NCBI RefSeq assembly: GCF_025398255.1
Contig: NZ_JAODNW010000019.1
Location: 1 to 64,000 of the forward strand
Reading direction: 5' to 3'
DNA length: 64,000 bases
Source: Chelativorans intermedius
GTDB lineage: Bacteria > Pseudomonadota > Alphaproteobacteria > Rhizobiales > Rhizobiaceae
This document shows positions 41,458-51,014 of this stretch, piece after piece. The position numbers and the translations under genes are program-made. Below the pieces are notes generated by a model. It was not told where the DNA came from. It did no database searches and saw nothing but the letters and a program-made list of their open reading frames with translations. The stretch's first letter is position 1; each line of letters begins with the position of its first letter.

Positions 41458-43017
41458 CTAGCTCCCCTGCCCCGTCTCCTCGGCCTCCACATGGCGTGGA
41501 AAGACGGGCGCCGGCGGCGGCAACGGTGTGCCGGGCACGAGCATATGCGCCTCGCCGATGTCGGCAAAGGTACGTCCCTCCGCCGGAACGGCCAGAAGGT
41601 CGAGCAGCCTGGCCGCCGAGCCTGGCATGTAGGGCTGGCAGAGAATGGCCAGCCGGCGCAGCACCTCGGCCGTGGTGTAGAGCACGGTTTCCATGCGCGC
41701 CGGATCCGTCTTGCGCAGCGCCCAGGGCGCTTCGCCGGCAAAGTAGCGGTTGGCCTCCGCCACCACCTCGAAGACGGCGGCAAGCGCGGCGTGAATCGCC
41801 TGCCGGCCCATCGCCTCGCGCCCGGCGGCCAGCGCTGCCTCGGCGCGCGCGAGGATGGTCTTGTCAGGCTCGGCCAGCGTGCCGCGCGCAGGCACCTTGC
41901 CGCCGCAGTTCTTGGCGATCATCGACAGCGAACGCTGCGCCAGATTGCCCAGATCGTTGGCAAGGTCGGCGTTGATGCGGCCCGCGATCGCCTCGTGGCT
42001 GTAGCTGCCGTCCTGTCCGAAGGGCACCTCGCGCAGGAAGAAGTAGCGCACCTGGTCGAGGCCGTAATGCTCCACCAGGGTGAAGGGATCGACCACATTG
42101 CCGACAGACTTCGACATCTTCTCCCCGCGATTGAAGAGGAAGCCGTGGCTGAACACCCGCCTGGGCAGCGGCAGGCCAGCCGACATCAGGAAGGCCGGCC
42201 AGTAGACGGCGTGGAAGCGGGTGATGTCCTTGCCGATCACATGCACGTCCGCCGGCCAGTAGCGCCACCTCTCGCCGTGGGTATCGGGATAGCCGAGCGC
42301 GGTGATGTAGTTGGTCAACGCGTCCACCCACACATACATCACATGCTTCTCGTCGCCCGGCACCGGCACACCCCAGTCGAAGGTGGTGCGGGAGATGGAA
42401 AGATCGCGCAGGCCGGAGCGCACGAAGCTCACGATCTCGTTGCGCCGTTCCGCCGGACCGATGAAGTCCGGGTTTTCCTCGTAGTGCTTGAGCAGCCGTT
42501 CCTGATAGGCCGAGAGGCGGAAGAAATAGCTCTCTTCCTCGACCCACTCCACGGGCGTTCCCTGCGGGCCGTAGCGCACGCCGTCCTCGCGCAGCTCCGT
42601 CTCCTCTTCGCCGTAATAGGCTTCGTCGCGCACCGAGTACCAGCCGGAATAGCTGCCCAGATAGATGTCGCCGTTCCCGGCCATGGCCTTCCAGATGGCC
42701 TGGCAGGCCTTCCTGTGCCGCTCCTCGGTGGTGCGGATGAAATCGTCGTTGGAGGCGCCCAGCACCTCTGCCATGCGCTGGAACTGCGGCGTGTTGCGTT
42801 CCGCCAGGTCGCGCGCCGACAGCCCCTCCTTGCGCGCCGTCTGAAGCATCTTGATGCCGTGCTCGTCGGTGCCGGTCAGAAACATGACGTCCTTGCCGTC
42901 GAGGCGCTGAAAGCGTGCCAGGGCGTCGGTCGCAATCAGCTCGTAGGCATGGCCGATATGCGGGCTGCCATTGGGATAGGAAATCGCGGTTGTGATGTAG
43001 AAGGTCTCGCGCGTCAT
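41458..43017 (-). CDS. metG: Methionyl-tRNA synthetase
   Basis: MetG charges tRNA-Met. I start at [17 protein letters not shown]. The 519-residue enzyme has the class I signature [11 protein letters not shown], the KMSKS loop in [15 protein letters not shown] and the anticodon-binding helical domain. There is no C-terminal tRNA-binding (EMAP-like) domain, as is usual in alphaproteobacteria, and no four-Cys zinc cluster is visible, consistent with the short MetG2 type. Confidence 0.96.
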   Translation of the reverse strand: MTRETFYITTAISYPNGSPHIGHAYELIATDALARFQRLDGKDVMFLTGTDEHGIKMLQTARKEGLSARDLAERNTPQFQRMAEVLGASNDDFIRTTEERHRKACQAIWKAMAGNGDIYLGSYSGWYSVRDEAYYGEEETELREDGVRYGPQGTPVEWVEEESYFFRLSAYQERLLKHYEENPDFIGPAERRNEIVSFVRSGLRDLSISRTTFDWGVPVPGDEKHVMYVWVDALTNYITALGYPDTHGERWRYWPADVHVIGKDITRFHAVYWPAFLMSAGLPLPRRVFSHGFLFNRGEKMSKSVGNVVDPFTLVEHYGLDQVRYFFLREVPFGQDGSYSHEAIAGRINADLANDLGNLAQRSLSMIAKNCGGKVPARGTLAEPDKTILARAEAALAAGREAMGRQAIHAALAAVFEVVAEANRYFAGEAPWALRKTDPARMETVLYTTAEVLRRLAILCQPYMPGSAARLLDLLAVPAEGRTFADIGEAHMLVPGTPLPPPAPVFPRHVEAEETGQGS

Positions 43018-43097
43018 GGGAAATGGTTGTCCGGTGTCGAGATTGGCTGGCGCCCAGATAGCGCATCGCCGTGGTGAATGCCATGCATCGAACCGCT

Positions 43098-44162
43098 TCA
43101 CAAGGCAGGCATTTCGCCAAGCGCCTCGTGAAGCCGCCGCATCAGCCCCATGGCGTGCTGCTTGCGGTCGAGATTGAAGGTCTCCGTCTGGCGCACGGCG
43201 TCGCTGGTCTCCTCCCAAAGCGTCGCCAGGCGTGCCGCCCTGCCGAGGTCTCCTGCCTCTGCCGCCTGTGTCGCGGCCTCGGCCAGGCGGTCGCTCACCA
43301 GGCGGTTGAAGATGTCGAACTGCACCTGGGCGTCCCGCGCCGCCACGGCCTCGGCCAGCCGGTACGCCTCGGCCAGGTCGAAGCGGCGCCCCTCTGCTGC
43401 CTGTGCAAGGGTCTGGGCAATCTCCAGCCCCCCGAACTGGGTAAGCAGAATGGCGCTGCGGGGGCTTCCCCCCGCCCGCTCGACAAGCAGGTTTCTCTCC
43501 TGCCCATCCTCGGGCAACGGCGCGTCCAGCCGGTGCAACAGATCCTCCAGCGTCGCCGCCTCCAGCGGCTGCAGCTTGATCGTCTGACAGCGGGAGCGGA
43601 TGGTGGGCAGCAGCCGGCCGGGCGAATGGGCGATCAGCACGAACAGGGTGCGCGCCGGCGGCTCCTCCAGATTCTTGAGCAGCGCATTGGCGGCGCTGGT
43701 GTTCAGGTCGTCGGCCGGGTCCACGATGACGATGCGATAACCGCCATGCGAGGCCGTCATCGAGAGGAAGCGGCTGATGCGGCGGATCTCGTCCACCGTG
43801 ATCACGGTTTTGAACTTCTTTCCACGCTCGTCAAAGGGCCGGGTGAGGTGCAGAAGACCGGGATGAGCGCCGCGCGCGAGAAGCCGGAAGGTCTGCGCCT
43901 GCGTGTCCGGCGCCTCCAGCCGCGCAGGCGCCGCCGCGGGGTCGGGATGGGCCAGAAGATGATTGGCCAGATGAAAGGCAAGCGTCGCCTTGCCGGTGCC
44001 GCGCGGGCCGGCAAAAAGCAGCGCATGGTGCAGCTTGCCGGCGCGATAGGCCGCGGCGAGCATCGCGCGCGCCTCCGCGTGGCCGAAGAGAAGCGGGTTC
44101 TCTGCCGGCTCGGGAATGTCGGGCAGGCTGTCGTGCTGTTCGGGGGCCGTGCGTTCAAACAT
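43098..44162 (-). CDS. holB: DNA polymerase III delta' subunit HolB
   Basis: The delta' subunit is the stator of the clamp loader. The 354-residue AAA+ protein carries GPRGTGKA (52-59) as Walker [26 protein letters not shown] in outline and the sensor-like RSRCQTI. Its start lies inside the end of tmk (8-base overlap), so the two are translationally coupled. Confidence 0.95.
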   Translation of the reverse strand: MFERTAPEQHDSLPDIPEPAENPLLFGHAEARAMLAAAYRAGKLHHALLFAGPRGTGKATLAFHLANHLLAHPDPAAAPARLEAPDTQAQTFRLLARGAHPGLLHLTRPFDERGKKFKTVITVDEIRRISRFLSMTASHGGYRIVIVDPADDLNTSAANALLKNLEEPPARTLFVLIAHSPGRLLPTIRSRCQTIKLQPLEAATLEDLLHRLDAPLPEDGQERNLLVERAGGSPRSAILLTQFGGLEIAQTLAQAAEGRRFDLAEAYRLAEAVAARDAQVQFDIFNRLVSDRLAEAATQAAEAGDLGRAARLATLWEETSDAVRQTETFNLDRKQHAMGLMRRLHEALGEMPAL

Positions 44163-44850
44163 TGTCCAGCCCTTCCCTTCCCATCGCCCTCTCCACGGCC
44201 TTCGCGACAGCCCTGGCCACCTGCGCGCGCGGCCGCGAGGCGTCGATCACCACGCAGCGTTGCGGCTCTCTGGCGGCGATGTCCAGAAAGGCGGCGCGCC
44301 TGTGGCGATGGATCTCCAGTGTTTCCTTCTCGAAACGGTCGGCCCCTGCCTCGCCACGCCTTTCGGTCGCCCGGCGCAGCCCCTCCTGCGGGTCGATGTC
44401 GAGGATGATCGTCAGATCGGGCATCACCCCGTTCACCGTCACGCGCTCCAGCCGCGCCATGAAATCGGGGTCGAGCCCGCCGGTCACGCCCTGGTAGACG
44501 CGCGAAGAATCGACGAAGCGGTCGCACAGCACCACCGCGCCTCGCCCGATTGCCGGGCGGATGACCTGTTCCACATGGTCGAGCCGCGCGGCGGCGAAAA
44601 GGAGGGCTTCCAGCGCCGGGCCGAAGGGCTCCGCCGCGCCGGACAGAAGCACGTGGCGCACGGCCTCCGCCCCCGCCGAGCCGCCCGGCTCACGGGTCAC
44701 GACCACTTCGTGGCCCTGTTTTTCGAGGCGTTCGGCAAGCAGCCGGATGTGGGTGGACTTGCCTGCCCCCTCGCCCCCCTCGAACGTGATGAAAAACCCG
44801 CGCGGCAAGCTGCCTCCGTCCGTTGTCGGCCCATATGCTCGGCTCTTCAT
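44155..44850 (-). CDS. tmk: Thymidylate kinase
   Basis: Tmk phosphorylates dTMP to dTDP. The 231-residue protein has the P-loop [11 protein letters not shown] (23-33), the [11 protein letters not shown] motif and the [12 protein letters not shown] segment with the catalytic Asp-Arg. The N terminus carries about 15 residues before the fold, so the true start may be slightly internal. Followed by holB with overlap. Confidence 0.96.
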   Translation of the reverse strand: MKSRAYGPTTDGGSLPRGFFITFEGGEGAGKSTHIRLLAERLEKQGHEVVVTREPGGSAGAEAVRHVLLSGAAEPFGPALEALLFAAARLDHVEQVIRPAIGRGAVVLCDRFVDSSRVYQGVTGGLDPDFMARLERVTVNGVMPDLTIILDIDPQEGLRRATERRGEAGADRFEKETLEIHRHRRAAFLDIAAREPQRCVVIDASRPRAQVARAVAKAVERAMGREGLDNV

Positions 44851-44899
44851 AGTCGCGCCGGCGGGGAAAATCCAACCGCGTCTCGAAATGCCGGCAGGT

Positions 44900-46057
44900 T
44901 CAGCGCAGCCAGCCGAGCAGAAGCTCGCCCAGTGCCTCGAGCGCCCGCTGGCGCAGGCTGCCGCGCTCCACCGACCGGGCGGCGTGAAGCGGCACCTCGC
45001 GGCTCAGCGTGCCGTCGAGGCGTATCTGCAGCGTGGCGACCTCCTCCCCCTCCTCCACCGGCGCGGGCACCGGTCCGCGATAGACGATGCGCGCCGTAAG
45101 ACGTTCGGGCTCTTCGACCGGCACCAGCAGCGAGAGTGGGCGCGCCGTGCGCACCGGCAGGCGATCCGTCCCGCCACCATAGACCTCCACCTCGCCGACC
45201 GTCTCGCCGTTGGCAAAGAGGCGGCGCTCCTCGAAACCGCGCAGCCCCCACTCGATGATGCTGCGCGCCTCCTCCGACCGCTCTTCGGCGCTGTCCAGAC
45301 CGCTGAGCGTCACGAAGATCCGCCGCCCTCCCTGCCGGGCCGAGGCCGCGATGGCATAGCCGGATTGATCGGCATGGCCGGCGACGAGCCCATCGACGCC
45401 GACCTCGAGCGCCAGCAGCGGATTGCGGTTGCGCTGGTAGATGCCGTTCCACTCGAAGGCCGGTTCGGCGAAATACCGATAGTAGGCGGGGTATTCGAGC
45501 CACAGATGGCGCGCCAGAGCCGTGATCTCGCGCGCCGTCACCTGCTGCCCTTCGGCTGGCAGGCCGGTGGGGTTGACGAAGGTCGAGCTTTCCAGCCCCA
45601 AAGCGCGGGCACGCGCATTCATCAACCTTGCAAAATCCGACTCGGAGCCTGCCATTGCCTCGGCGATCACGATGCAGGCATCGTTTGCAAGCTGCACGAC
45701 GGCACCCCGTATCAGCGCCTCCAGCGGCACGGAGGATTTCACCTCCGCGAACATGGTCGCAAGGCGCGAGGGCGCGCCGCCGGTGCGCCAGGCGTGCTCG
45801 CTCACGAAGAAGGTCTGCTCGAGGGAGAGTTGCCCCTGCTTGAGGTCGCGGAAGACAAGCTCCATGGTCATGAGCTTGGCAAGCGAGCCCGGAGGAAAGG
45901 GCTCGTCGGCTCCCTTCGCATAGAGCACGGCGCCGGTGGCCGCGTCGATCATGAAGGCGCGCGGCGCCTTGGACTGAAAGCCCTCCGCCATGGCAGGCGG
46001 GGACAACAGAAGAAGGACAGCCACAAGCGGCGCCCATCGCCTGACATCGTGCGGCAA
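44900..46057 (-). CDS. D-alanyl-D-alanine carboxypeptidase (S11) homologue with degenerate SxN and KTG motifs
   Basis: The 385-residue protein has a signal peptide (about 1-24), the S11 penicillin-binding fold and a C-terminal beta domain, and takes the position between rlpA and tmk where rhizobia carry a dacC-like gene. The SxxK motif is intact (Ser58-Leu-Ala-Lys61), so the acylation Ser is present. The SxN motif reads Leu123-Ala-Asn125, and the KTG motif, expected as GLKTG, reads Val225-Ala-Gly227. Loss of both the SxN Ser and the KTG Lys should cripple normal transpeptidase or carboxypeptidase chemistry. It may be a pseudoenzyme that binds peptidoglycan, or a divergent hydrolase. The DNA at 45377-45385 and 45683-45691 confirms both readings. 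Confidence 0.88.
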   Translation of the reverse strand: MPHDVRRWAPLVAVLLLLSPPAMAEGFQSKAPRAFMIDAATGAVLYAKGADEPFPPGSLAKLMTMELVFRDLKQGQLSLEQTFFVSEHAWRTGGAPSRLATMFAEVKSSVPLEALIRGAVVQLANDACIVIAEAMAGSESDFARLMNARARALGLESSTFVNPTGLPAEGQQVTAREITALARHLWLEYPAYYRYFAEPAFEWNGIYQRNRNPLLALEVGVDGLVAGHADQSGYAIAASARQGGRRIFVTLSGLDSAEERSEEARSIIEWGLRGFEERRLFANGETVGEVEVYGGGTDRLPVRTARPLSLLVPVEEPERLTARIVYRGPVPAPVEEGEEVATLQIRLDGTLSREVPLHAARSVERGSLRQRALEALGELLLGWLR

Positions 46058-46160
46058 CGCACCCTCCCCGTCGGTCCGCGAAGCTTGAAGAGGGTTTAAG
46101 CACGGATGAGGCGCAGCGCCAACCGCGCCTTGGCCGGCGCGGGTTCAACGCGGTGCAGGA

Positions 46161-47345
46161 TCAGCCGCGCACCGCGAAGGCGTCGGCGGCACCCGCCGCC
46201 CAGGCGGCACGCAACGCGCGGTCGAGGTCGCCTCCCGGCGCGGGCACGAGCGACAGCGCGTAGACGCGCCTGCCCGCCTGCCGGGTCTCTTCGATGCGGA
46301 CCTCGCCATAGGCGGAAAGGGCATCTTCAAGCCGGTCCGCCGCGGCGCGCGAGCTCCAAACGCCCAGATTGATGTAAGAGCCCGGCGCCTGCGTGCGCTC
46401 CGCACCCCATGAAGCCAGGGTCTCGGCATCGAGCCCAGGCCTGAGAACGGCGTCGAAGGCGTCGGCAGCACGACGCACCCGCCTGTCGGCATAGGAGAGC
46501 AGCGCCAGTTCATGGGCGGCCAGCTCGGGTGCAGTGTGCGGCCTGTCAGGCAGAACGGGGCCGATGACCGGCAGCGCCGTGCTGCCTTGCGCCTGCCGCG
46601 CTGTCGGCAGACCGGCAAAGGCGGTGGTGGCCTGCGGCACGGCCCGGGAAGGCGTCGGCCCGTTCATGGCCACCATTACGCCCGAGGCCAGCCCGTCGGA
46701 AGGATCGGGCGTCCGGCCACCCGGCCGGTACGAGGCGAGAAGAAAGCTATCGTCCTGTCCGTGCAGCGGTGCGGGCCCCACATATTCCACCCGCACCCGC
46801 GCCACACCGTCCTGGTGGTAGTCGAGCAGCTCGGCGGCCCGTTTCGACAGGTCGATCACGCGCCCGCGCGCGAAGGGCCCGCGATCGTTGATGCGCACGA
46901 TCACCGAGCTGCCGTTTTCGAGATTGGTGACGCGCGCATAGCTCGGCAGCGGCAGGGTCGGATGGGCCGCGGTGAGGTGCGTCATGTCGTAGACTTCGCC
47001 ATTGGCGGTCAGCCGTCCGTGGAAGGCCGCGCCGTACCACGAGGCCGTTCCTTCGGCCACATAGTCCGGATCCTCTTTGGGATGGTACCAGCGGTTCTTG
47101 ATCCTGTAGGGCTTGCCGATGTGATAGCGCCCGCCCCCGCGGCGCAGGCCCGAGGCATCATGGGCCATGCGGGGGCTCGCCTTCACGCCATATTCGGCTT
47201 CGGAGAAATATTCCTTCGTATCGGTATTGCCGAGGCCGACCTTCGGCGTGGTTTCCGCGCAACCGGCAACAAGCAGCGCACACGCCGCCGTCGCCGCCAT
47301 GCCGAAACGCCACCGCCCCGGTGCCCCCCTCCTGCCTTGCTTCAT
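46161..47345 (-). CDS. rlpA: Septal-ring lytic transglycosylase RlpA-like lipoprotein with SPOR domain
   Basis: Started at [10 protein letters not shown], the 394-residue precursor has a lipoprotein signal with lipobox LVAGC (Cys29). A double-psi beta-barrel follows (about 95-185: [19 protein letters not shown], then [18 protein letters not shown]), then a long Pro/Thr/Ala linker, and a C-terminal SPOR domain (about 315-394). RlpA cuts denuded glycan strands at the division septum, to which SPOR directs it. Next to the D,D-carboxypeptidase homologue, which suggests a shared cell-wall job. Confidence 0.93.
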   Translation of the reverse strand: MKQGRRGAPGRWRFGMAATAACALLVAGCAETTPKVGLGNTDTKEYFSEAEYGVKASPRMAHDASGLRRGGGRYHIGKPYRIKNRWYHPKEDPDYVAEGTASWYGAAFHGRLTANGEVYDMTHLTAAHPTLPLPSYARVTNLENGSSVIVRINDRGPFARGRVIDLSKRAAELLDYHQDGVARVRVEYVGPAPLHGQDDSFLLASYRPGGRTPDPSDGLASGVMVAMNGPTPSRAVPQATTAFAGLPTARQAQGSTALPVIGPVLPDRPHTAPELAAHELALLSYADRRVRRAADAFDAVLRPGLDAETLASWGAERTQAPGSYINLGVWSSRAAADRLEDALSAYGEVRIEETRQAGRRVYALSLVPAPGGDLDRALRAAWAAGAADAFAVRG

Positions 47346-47583
47346 GAACGCCTTTCCCCGGGCAATCCCTTGAAAACCCAATCAACCGCCTTCACGCCGG
47401 CCCCGCCGGCAAAAACCGCAAGCACCCAGCCGCCGCCCCCAGCTCATGGGCACGAAATCATTGTCAGAATGTGAATCAATCAATATGGCGGGAAAACGGC
47501 GAAAACAAGAAATGGACGGGGCGCCACCCTTTTCCCGCCGCCTGCTTGCAATAACACCCGTTCGCGCCTACACGGATTCGGCC

Positions 47584-47673
47584 GGAGGAGTGGCCGAGTG
47601 GTTGAAGGCACCGGTCTTGAAAACCGGCAGGCGGGCAACCGTCTCGTGGGTTCGAATCCCACCTCCTCCGCCA
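47584..47673 (+). tRNA. tRNA-Ser (anticodon TGA)
   Basis: A class II tRNA: the acceptor GGAGGAG (47584-47590) pairs with CTCCTCC (47663-47669), G is the discriminator base and CCA is encoded. The anticodon loop CTTGAAA gives TGA, and the long variable arm (gcaggcgggcaaccgtctcg region) marks it as serine. The TTCGAAT T-loop is present. It lies between the divergent rlpA run and a low-GC accessory patch. Confidence 0.97.
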
Positions 47674-47734
47674 CAACATTAATAAAAAACAGCAGGTTAT
47701 GTTTCCATTCATAGCCGTGCCATACCGAGAGCCA

Positions 47735-48034
47735 TCATCTTTTCTGTGGAGACTCGGCTTTGCTGCGGTCGCCTGCGACCAGGTCGAGCCCATCCTCACT
47801 CGCTGGTGCATCGCATTCGGTCGCACCGGGATCGTTCAAGTGAGCGCTCATGATGCGGGCCGCAGTGGGGGACAGAAAATAAGTAACTCCATCGTCATCG
47901 GAACGTCGATCATAAACCGCGGCCTCCACGGCGGAAGGATCATTCATTAATCCGGCAGAATATGCGTCGAGGATAGCAGTGCCCTTGTCGGCTGCGACAT
48001 CCCTTTGCGATAGTCTGATCATGTACCACGGCAT
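47735..48034 (-). CDS. Small conserved protein of unknown function
   Basis: A 99-residue protein starting MPWYMIRLSQRDVAADKG with AGGGGCG about 8 bases upstream. The pattern of an N-terminal MPWY strand, an aliphatic AILDAYSAG segment, a central VTYFLSPTAARIMSAHL and a late C-x-x-P turn is one I recall from small conserved hypothetical proteins in other Proteobacteria, so I take it as real. No signal peptide, membrane segment or catalytic motif is visible. It stands alone next to tRNA-Ser in lower-GC DNA. Confidence 0.65.
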   Translation of the reverse strand: MPWYMIRLSQRDVAADKGTAILDAYSAGLMNDPSAVEAAVYDRRSDDDGVTYFLSPTAARIMSAHLNDPGATECDAPASEDGLDLVAGDRSKAESPQKR

Positions 48035-48378
48035 CTGTTCGCCCCTGGTTTTTTTCAGCGCGATCAGCGAACCACCAAAAAAGCAAGCGGCAACCTGCCA
48101 AGAATTGGGAACGCCGCCCCGGACGACCGAAGCGGCTTGGGTTTCACTATTGAAGCTCCTGCGGCCGGGCAGTCAGACAGCGCGCCGCGAGTCAGGCCGC
48201 AATCGATTCCATGAACCGGAGCAACACGCGCTCCCCAAAAACATTGGAGCCTCCGGCAATCCTGGCGCGGTTCACCGCGCCGGGATTGACGCTTTCCTGC
48301 AGCCGAATGACGACGGAGCGAAGAGAGATGCTTTTCGCAGGGACGCAAGGCAGCGCTCGCGACGACATTCTCCCCGGC
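48035..48378. other. Intergenic region with a strong hairpin
   Basis: These 344 bases hold no convincing gene. The left end contains the ribosome-binding site of the small conserved protein. The right half contains a near-perfect 14-bp hairpin at 48257-48288. Its base composition is lower in GC than that of the core genes. Confidence 0.5.
48257..48288. terminator. 14-bp hairpin downstream of the outer-membrane protein gene
   Basis: CAATCCTGGCGCGG (48257-48270) pairs with CCGCGCCGGGATTG (48275-48288), with a single G-T wobble and a TTCA loop. It lies about 90 bases beyond the end of the minus-strand barrel gene and could terminate it. No T-run follows on either strand. Confidence 0.45.
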
Positions 48379-49194
48379 TCAAAACCGGAAAGTCATGCCC
48401 AGAACCGGACCGGACAGCGTGGTGTCGAATACATGTCCATCGTCCTCGTAGTCCACAGACAAGACCTTGTAACCCGCGGAAAGCGCAAGCTTGTCGTTGA
48501 ACGAGTAATTGGCTGTCGTAAGCATCTGCCAGGTGAAATCGGAGCCCACTCCGAAGCCGCCGACATCACCCTGGACGAGAATGGAGAACCTGTCGGTCAG
48601 ATGAAAATGGGCGCGCGCACCGATGACCGGATCCAGCCAGTCGAACTCGCTTTCCAGCTTGAATGTCCGGCCGGTCACGTGAACGTTGAGATCGTTCCAG
48701 ATGCGCCAGTATCGCGCACCGCCCATGAGATCGAAGGTGAACTGCGGCGTATCATAGACCCGGTATCCAGCCTGCAGCGTGGCGGCAAACTGGGTCGTAT
48801 CGTAATCGGCCCTGACGGCACCGATGATCGGCAATGGTCCGGTTGTCGCGCTTTCGGTAATATTGACGTATATCACGTCGCCAGAAACGACGAAGCGATC
48901 ATTGCGCGCCCAGAAATTGACGAAGCTGGCAAAGTTGAGGTCGTCGAGAATATCGGAAAACGACTTTTCCACATGCACGGTCGGGGCCCGCCGGAACGGT
49001 GAGACATCGCCCTCCATGCCCGCAGCCCAGACGTAAGGCGTGACCTGAAACACCCAGCCGAACGGGGCCGTTCCCGGCGCTGCCGGCCGCCGGGGAGCCT
49101 CTTCCAGCGGTGCCATATCCGCGCCTTGGGCAAGGCTTGCTGAAAGGAGAACAACCACGGCGGCCAAGACGGGAGAAATCGCCGCTTTGATCAT
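48379..49194 (-). CDS. Outer-membrane beta-barrel protein
   Basis: The 271-residue precursor has a signal peptide (about 1-24, cleavage near LAQG-AD), a Pro-rich spacer (residues 28-40) and alternating amphipathic strands such as VFQVTPYVWAAGMEGD, FVVSGDVIYVNI, FDLMGGARYWRIW and FSILVQGDVGGFG. It ends in GMTFRF, the aromatic C terminus recognised by the outer-membrane assembly machinery. The function is unknown. It lies 13 bases after a Tat-exported amidohydrolase gene, so the two may be co-transcribed. Confidence 0.82.
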   Translation of the reverse strand: MIKAAISPVLAAVVVLLSASLAQGADMAPLEEAPRRPAAPGTAPFGWVFQVTPYVWAAGMEGDVSPFRRAPTVHVEKSFSDILDDLNFASFVNFWARNDRFVVSGDVIYVNITESATTGPLPIIGAVRADYDTTQFAATLQAGYRVYDTPQFTFDLMGGARYWRIWNDLNVHVTGRTFKLESEFDWLDPVIGARAHFHLTDRFSILVQGDVGGFGVGSDFTWQMLTTANYSFNDKLALSAGYKVLSVDYEDDGHVFDTTLSGPVLGMTFRF

Positions 49195-49207
49195 GTTGCC
49201 AATCCTC

Positions 49208-50566
49208 TCAGCTCGCGGTCAACGTGTTCTTGTAAATGCGCCCATCCTTCATGATGAGCTTCATGTTTGCCTCGGGATCGGCGATCAGAGAGATGTCCTC
49301 CAACGGGTTGCCGTCTATGATCAGCAGATCGGCGAGCGCTCCCGGCTCGATCACTCCCAACTTGGCACGGTAAGGGTTGCGCTCGCCGGCCATCGCAAGG
49401 AGTTCGCCGTTGCGGCCGGTGGCCATGCGCAAGACGTCTGCGTTGTCGAACCAGCGGGAGAGCTTTGCGAGTTGCTTGCCCTGGGTGGGCGGGCCCTTCG
49501 GGTTGAAGAGGATATCGGTGCCCCAAGCCATGTTGACGTTGTGCTTCTTCCCGAGTTCGTAGGCGCGTACCGTGCCTTGGGCAATGTCCTTCTGCTGCTG
49601 GCGCTGGATCGGCTCGGATTTGGGATTGGCATCCTCATCGGCCAGAAAGGGCTGAAGGCTCCACCAGGCGCCTTCCCCGGCGATCATCTTGACGGTTTCC
49701 TCGTCGGCGAGCTGTCCGTGCTCGATCGACTTGACGCCGTTCCGCAAGGCCCGCTGGATGCCTTCGGGCGTATAGACATGGGTACAGACGTAAGTGCCCC
49801 AATCAGACGCTGCATCCACGGCGGCACGGATCTCCTCTGCCGTGAACTGGTTCACGTGAATCGGGTCGTAAGTGGAGGAGACGCCGCCGCCGGTCATGAT
49901 CTTGATCTGGCTCGCACCGAGGAGAAGCTGCTCCCGCACGCGGCGAAGCACTTCGGGCACGCCATCGGCAATGGCGGCGATGCCGGCTGCTTCCGGGTGG
50001 CTCAGATCATTGCCGGAATGGCGTGGCACTTCGTAGCGCATGCGGAAGTCGCCATGGCCTGACGTCTGCGAGATCATGGCGCCGGAGGGGAAGATGCGCG
50101 GGCCCGGAAACCTGCCCTCGTCGATGGCACGCTTCAGTGAGAAGGACGGGCCCCCGACATCGCGAACGGTGGTAAAGCCGCGCATCAGCGTGCGCCCGGC
50201 CTCTTCGGCGGCGACCAGGTGGATGTATGGCACGTCGGCCGTAAGCGCCAGTACCTCAGGGATCGCTGCCATGAGGGTATGCCAATGCGCATCGATCATC
50301 CCGGGCATCAGCACCCGTCCACCGCCATCGACGATCTCCACGTCGCCGGGATCTTCGCCGGCCGGCAGCACCGCCTCGATCACATTGCCTGAGATACGCA
50401 GATTCGATCCTTCGATCAGCTTGGCCGACTTGCCGTCAAAGATGCGCACATTGGTGAACAGCAAAGGCTTGGCCGGCTCCTGGGCAAAGACTCGGGAAGG
50501 CGTAAGAGAGAGAGCGGCGAAGGTGGTGGCGATGCCGCGCAGGACAGAGCGACGAGACAAGCCCAT
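49208..50566 (-). CDS. Tat-exported amidohydrolase (prolidase/imidazolonepropionase-like)
   Basis: Started at MGLSRRSVLRG, the 452-residue precursor has a twin-arginine signal (SRRSVLRG, then a hydrophobic stretch ending VFAQ) and an amidohydrolase-superfamily barrel. The probable metal ligands are His94 and His96 in DAHWH, carboxylated Lys222 in ASQIKIMTGGG, His263 in CTHVY, His283 in SIEHGQ and Asp351 in WGTD. The closest functional groups cleave Xaa-Pro or Xaa-Arg dipeptides or acylated amino acids; the substrate here is unknown. Export of a folded metalloenzyme to the periplasm fits Tat use. Confidence 0.9.
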   Translation of the reverse strand: MGLSRRSVLRGIATTFAALSLTPSRVFAQEPAKPLLFTNVRIFDGKSAKLIEGSNLRISGNVIEAVLPAGEDPGDVEIVDGGGRVLMPGMIDAHWHTLMAAIPEVLALTADVPYIHLVAAEEAGRTLMRGFTTVRDVGGPSFSLKRAIDEGRFPGPRIFPSGAMISQTSGHGDFRMRYEVPRHSGNDLSHPEAAGIAAIADGVPEVLRRVREQLLLGASQIKIMTGGGVSSTYDPIHVNQFTAEEIRAAVDAASDWGTYVCTHVYTPEGIQRALRNGVKSIEHGQLADEETVKMIAGEGAWWSLQPFLADEDANPKSEPIQRQQQKDIAQGTVRAYELGKKHNVNMAWGTDILFNPKGPPTQGKQLAKLSRWFDNADVLRMATGRNGELLAMAGERNPYRAKLGVIEPGALADLLIIDGNPLEDISLIADPEANMKLIMKDGRIYKNTLTAS

Positions 50567-51014
50567 GTTCAACCGATGGTTGATTCTGGCAAAAGCCGGG
50601 GTATGGCAAGCACAGCCAAACCCCTGCACCAGGCTCTGATATTTTCTGCCGATGCGTAGCTGCATGACACCCTTCGATTGTGAAAAGATCCCCTATGGAA
50701 CCCATACTTGCTTTATGTCGGGTTCGCAAGTGAACGCCGGAAACCGCCCGGAATGGTTTCGTTTTTCTGCAGCATGATGATCAGCCCGATCGCATCGTCT
50801 TTATAGACGCCCACGGCTTGTATCCGTGCCGCCGGAAACCGGGTCCGCGACGGCACTGTTCCCCTGCTCAAGACGGATCCTCAGGCCCTCGTCGGGCTTC
50901 GGAGATGCCATCGCCTTTACCGAGGCGATGGCTCTTTCGCGCCGGCATCCGCCTGCCTTGTGCGCCGGCGCTGAGACGCAACCTCCGATCGGTCCTTCCG
51001 GGAGAGGATCAGGC
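50567..51014. other. Intergenic region between the amidohydrolase gene and the end of livK
   Basis: These 448 bases hold no convincing gene. They contain the promoter region of the amidohydrolase on the left and a hairpin after livK on the right (50907-50932). Confidence 0.5.
50907..50932 (-). terminator. Hairpin downstream of the liv operon
   Basis: GCCATCGCCT (50907-50916) and AGGCGATGGC (50923-50932) form a perfect 10-bp stem with a 6-base loop about 80 bases beyond the livK stop. On the minus strand it is not followed by a T-run, so it may end transcription poorly or protect the 3' end. Confidence 0.5.

Noticed and set aside
47584-50600. Attachment-site repeat of the tRNA-Ser 3' end
   Set aside because: I looked downstream for a second copy of the TTCGAATCCCACCTCCTCC region and found none in the window, and no integrase gene is present.
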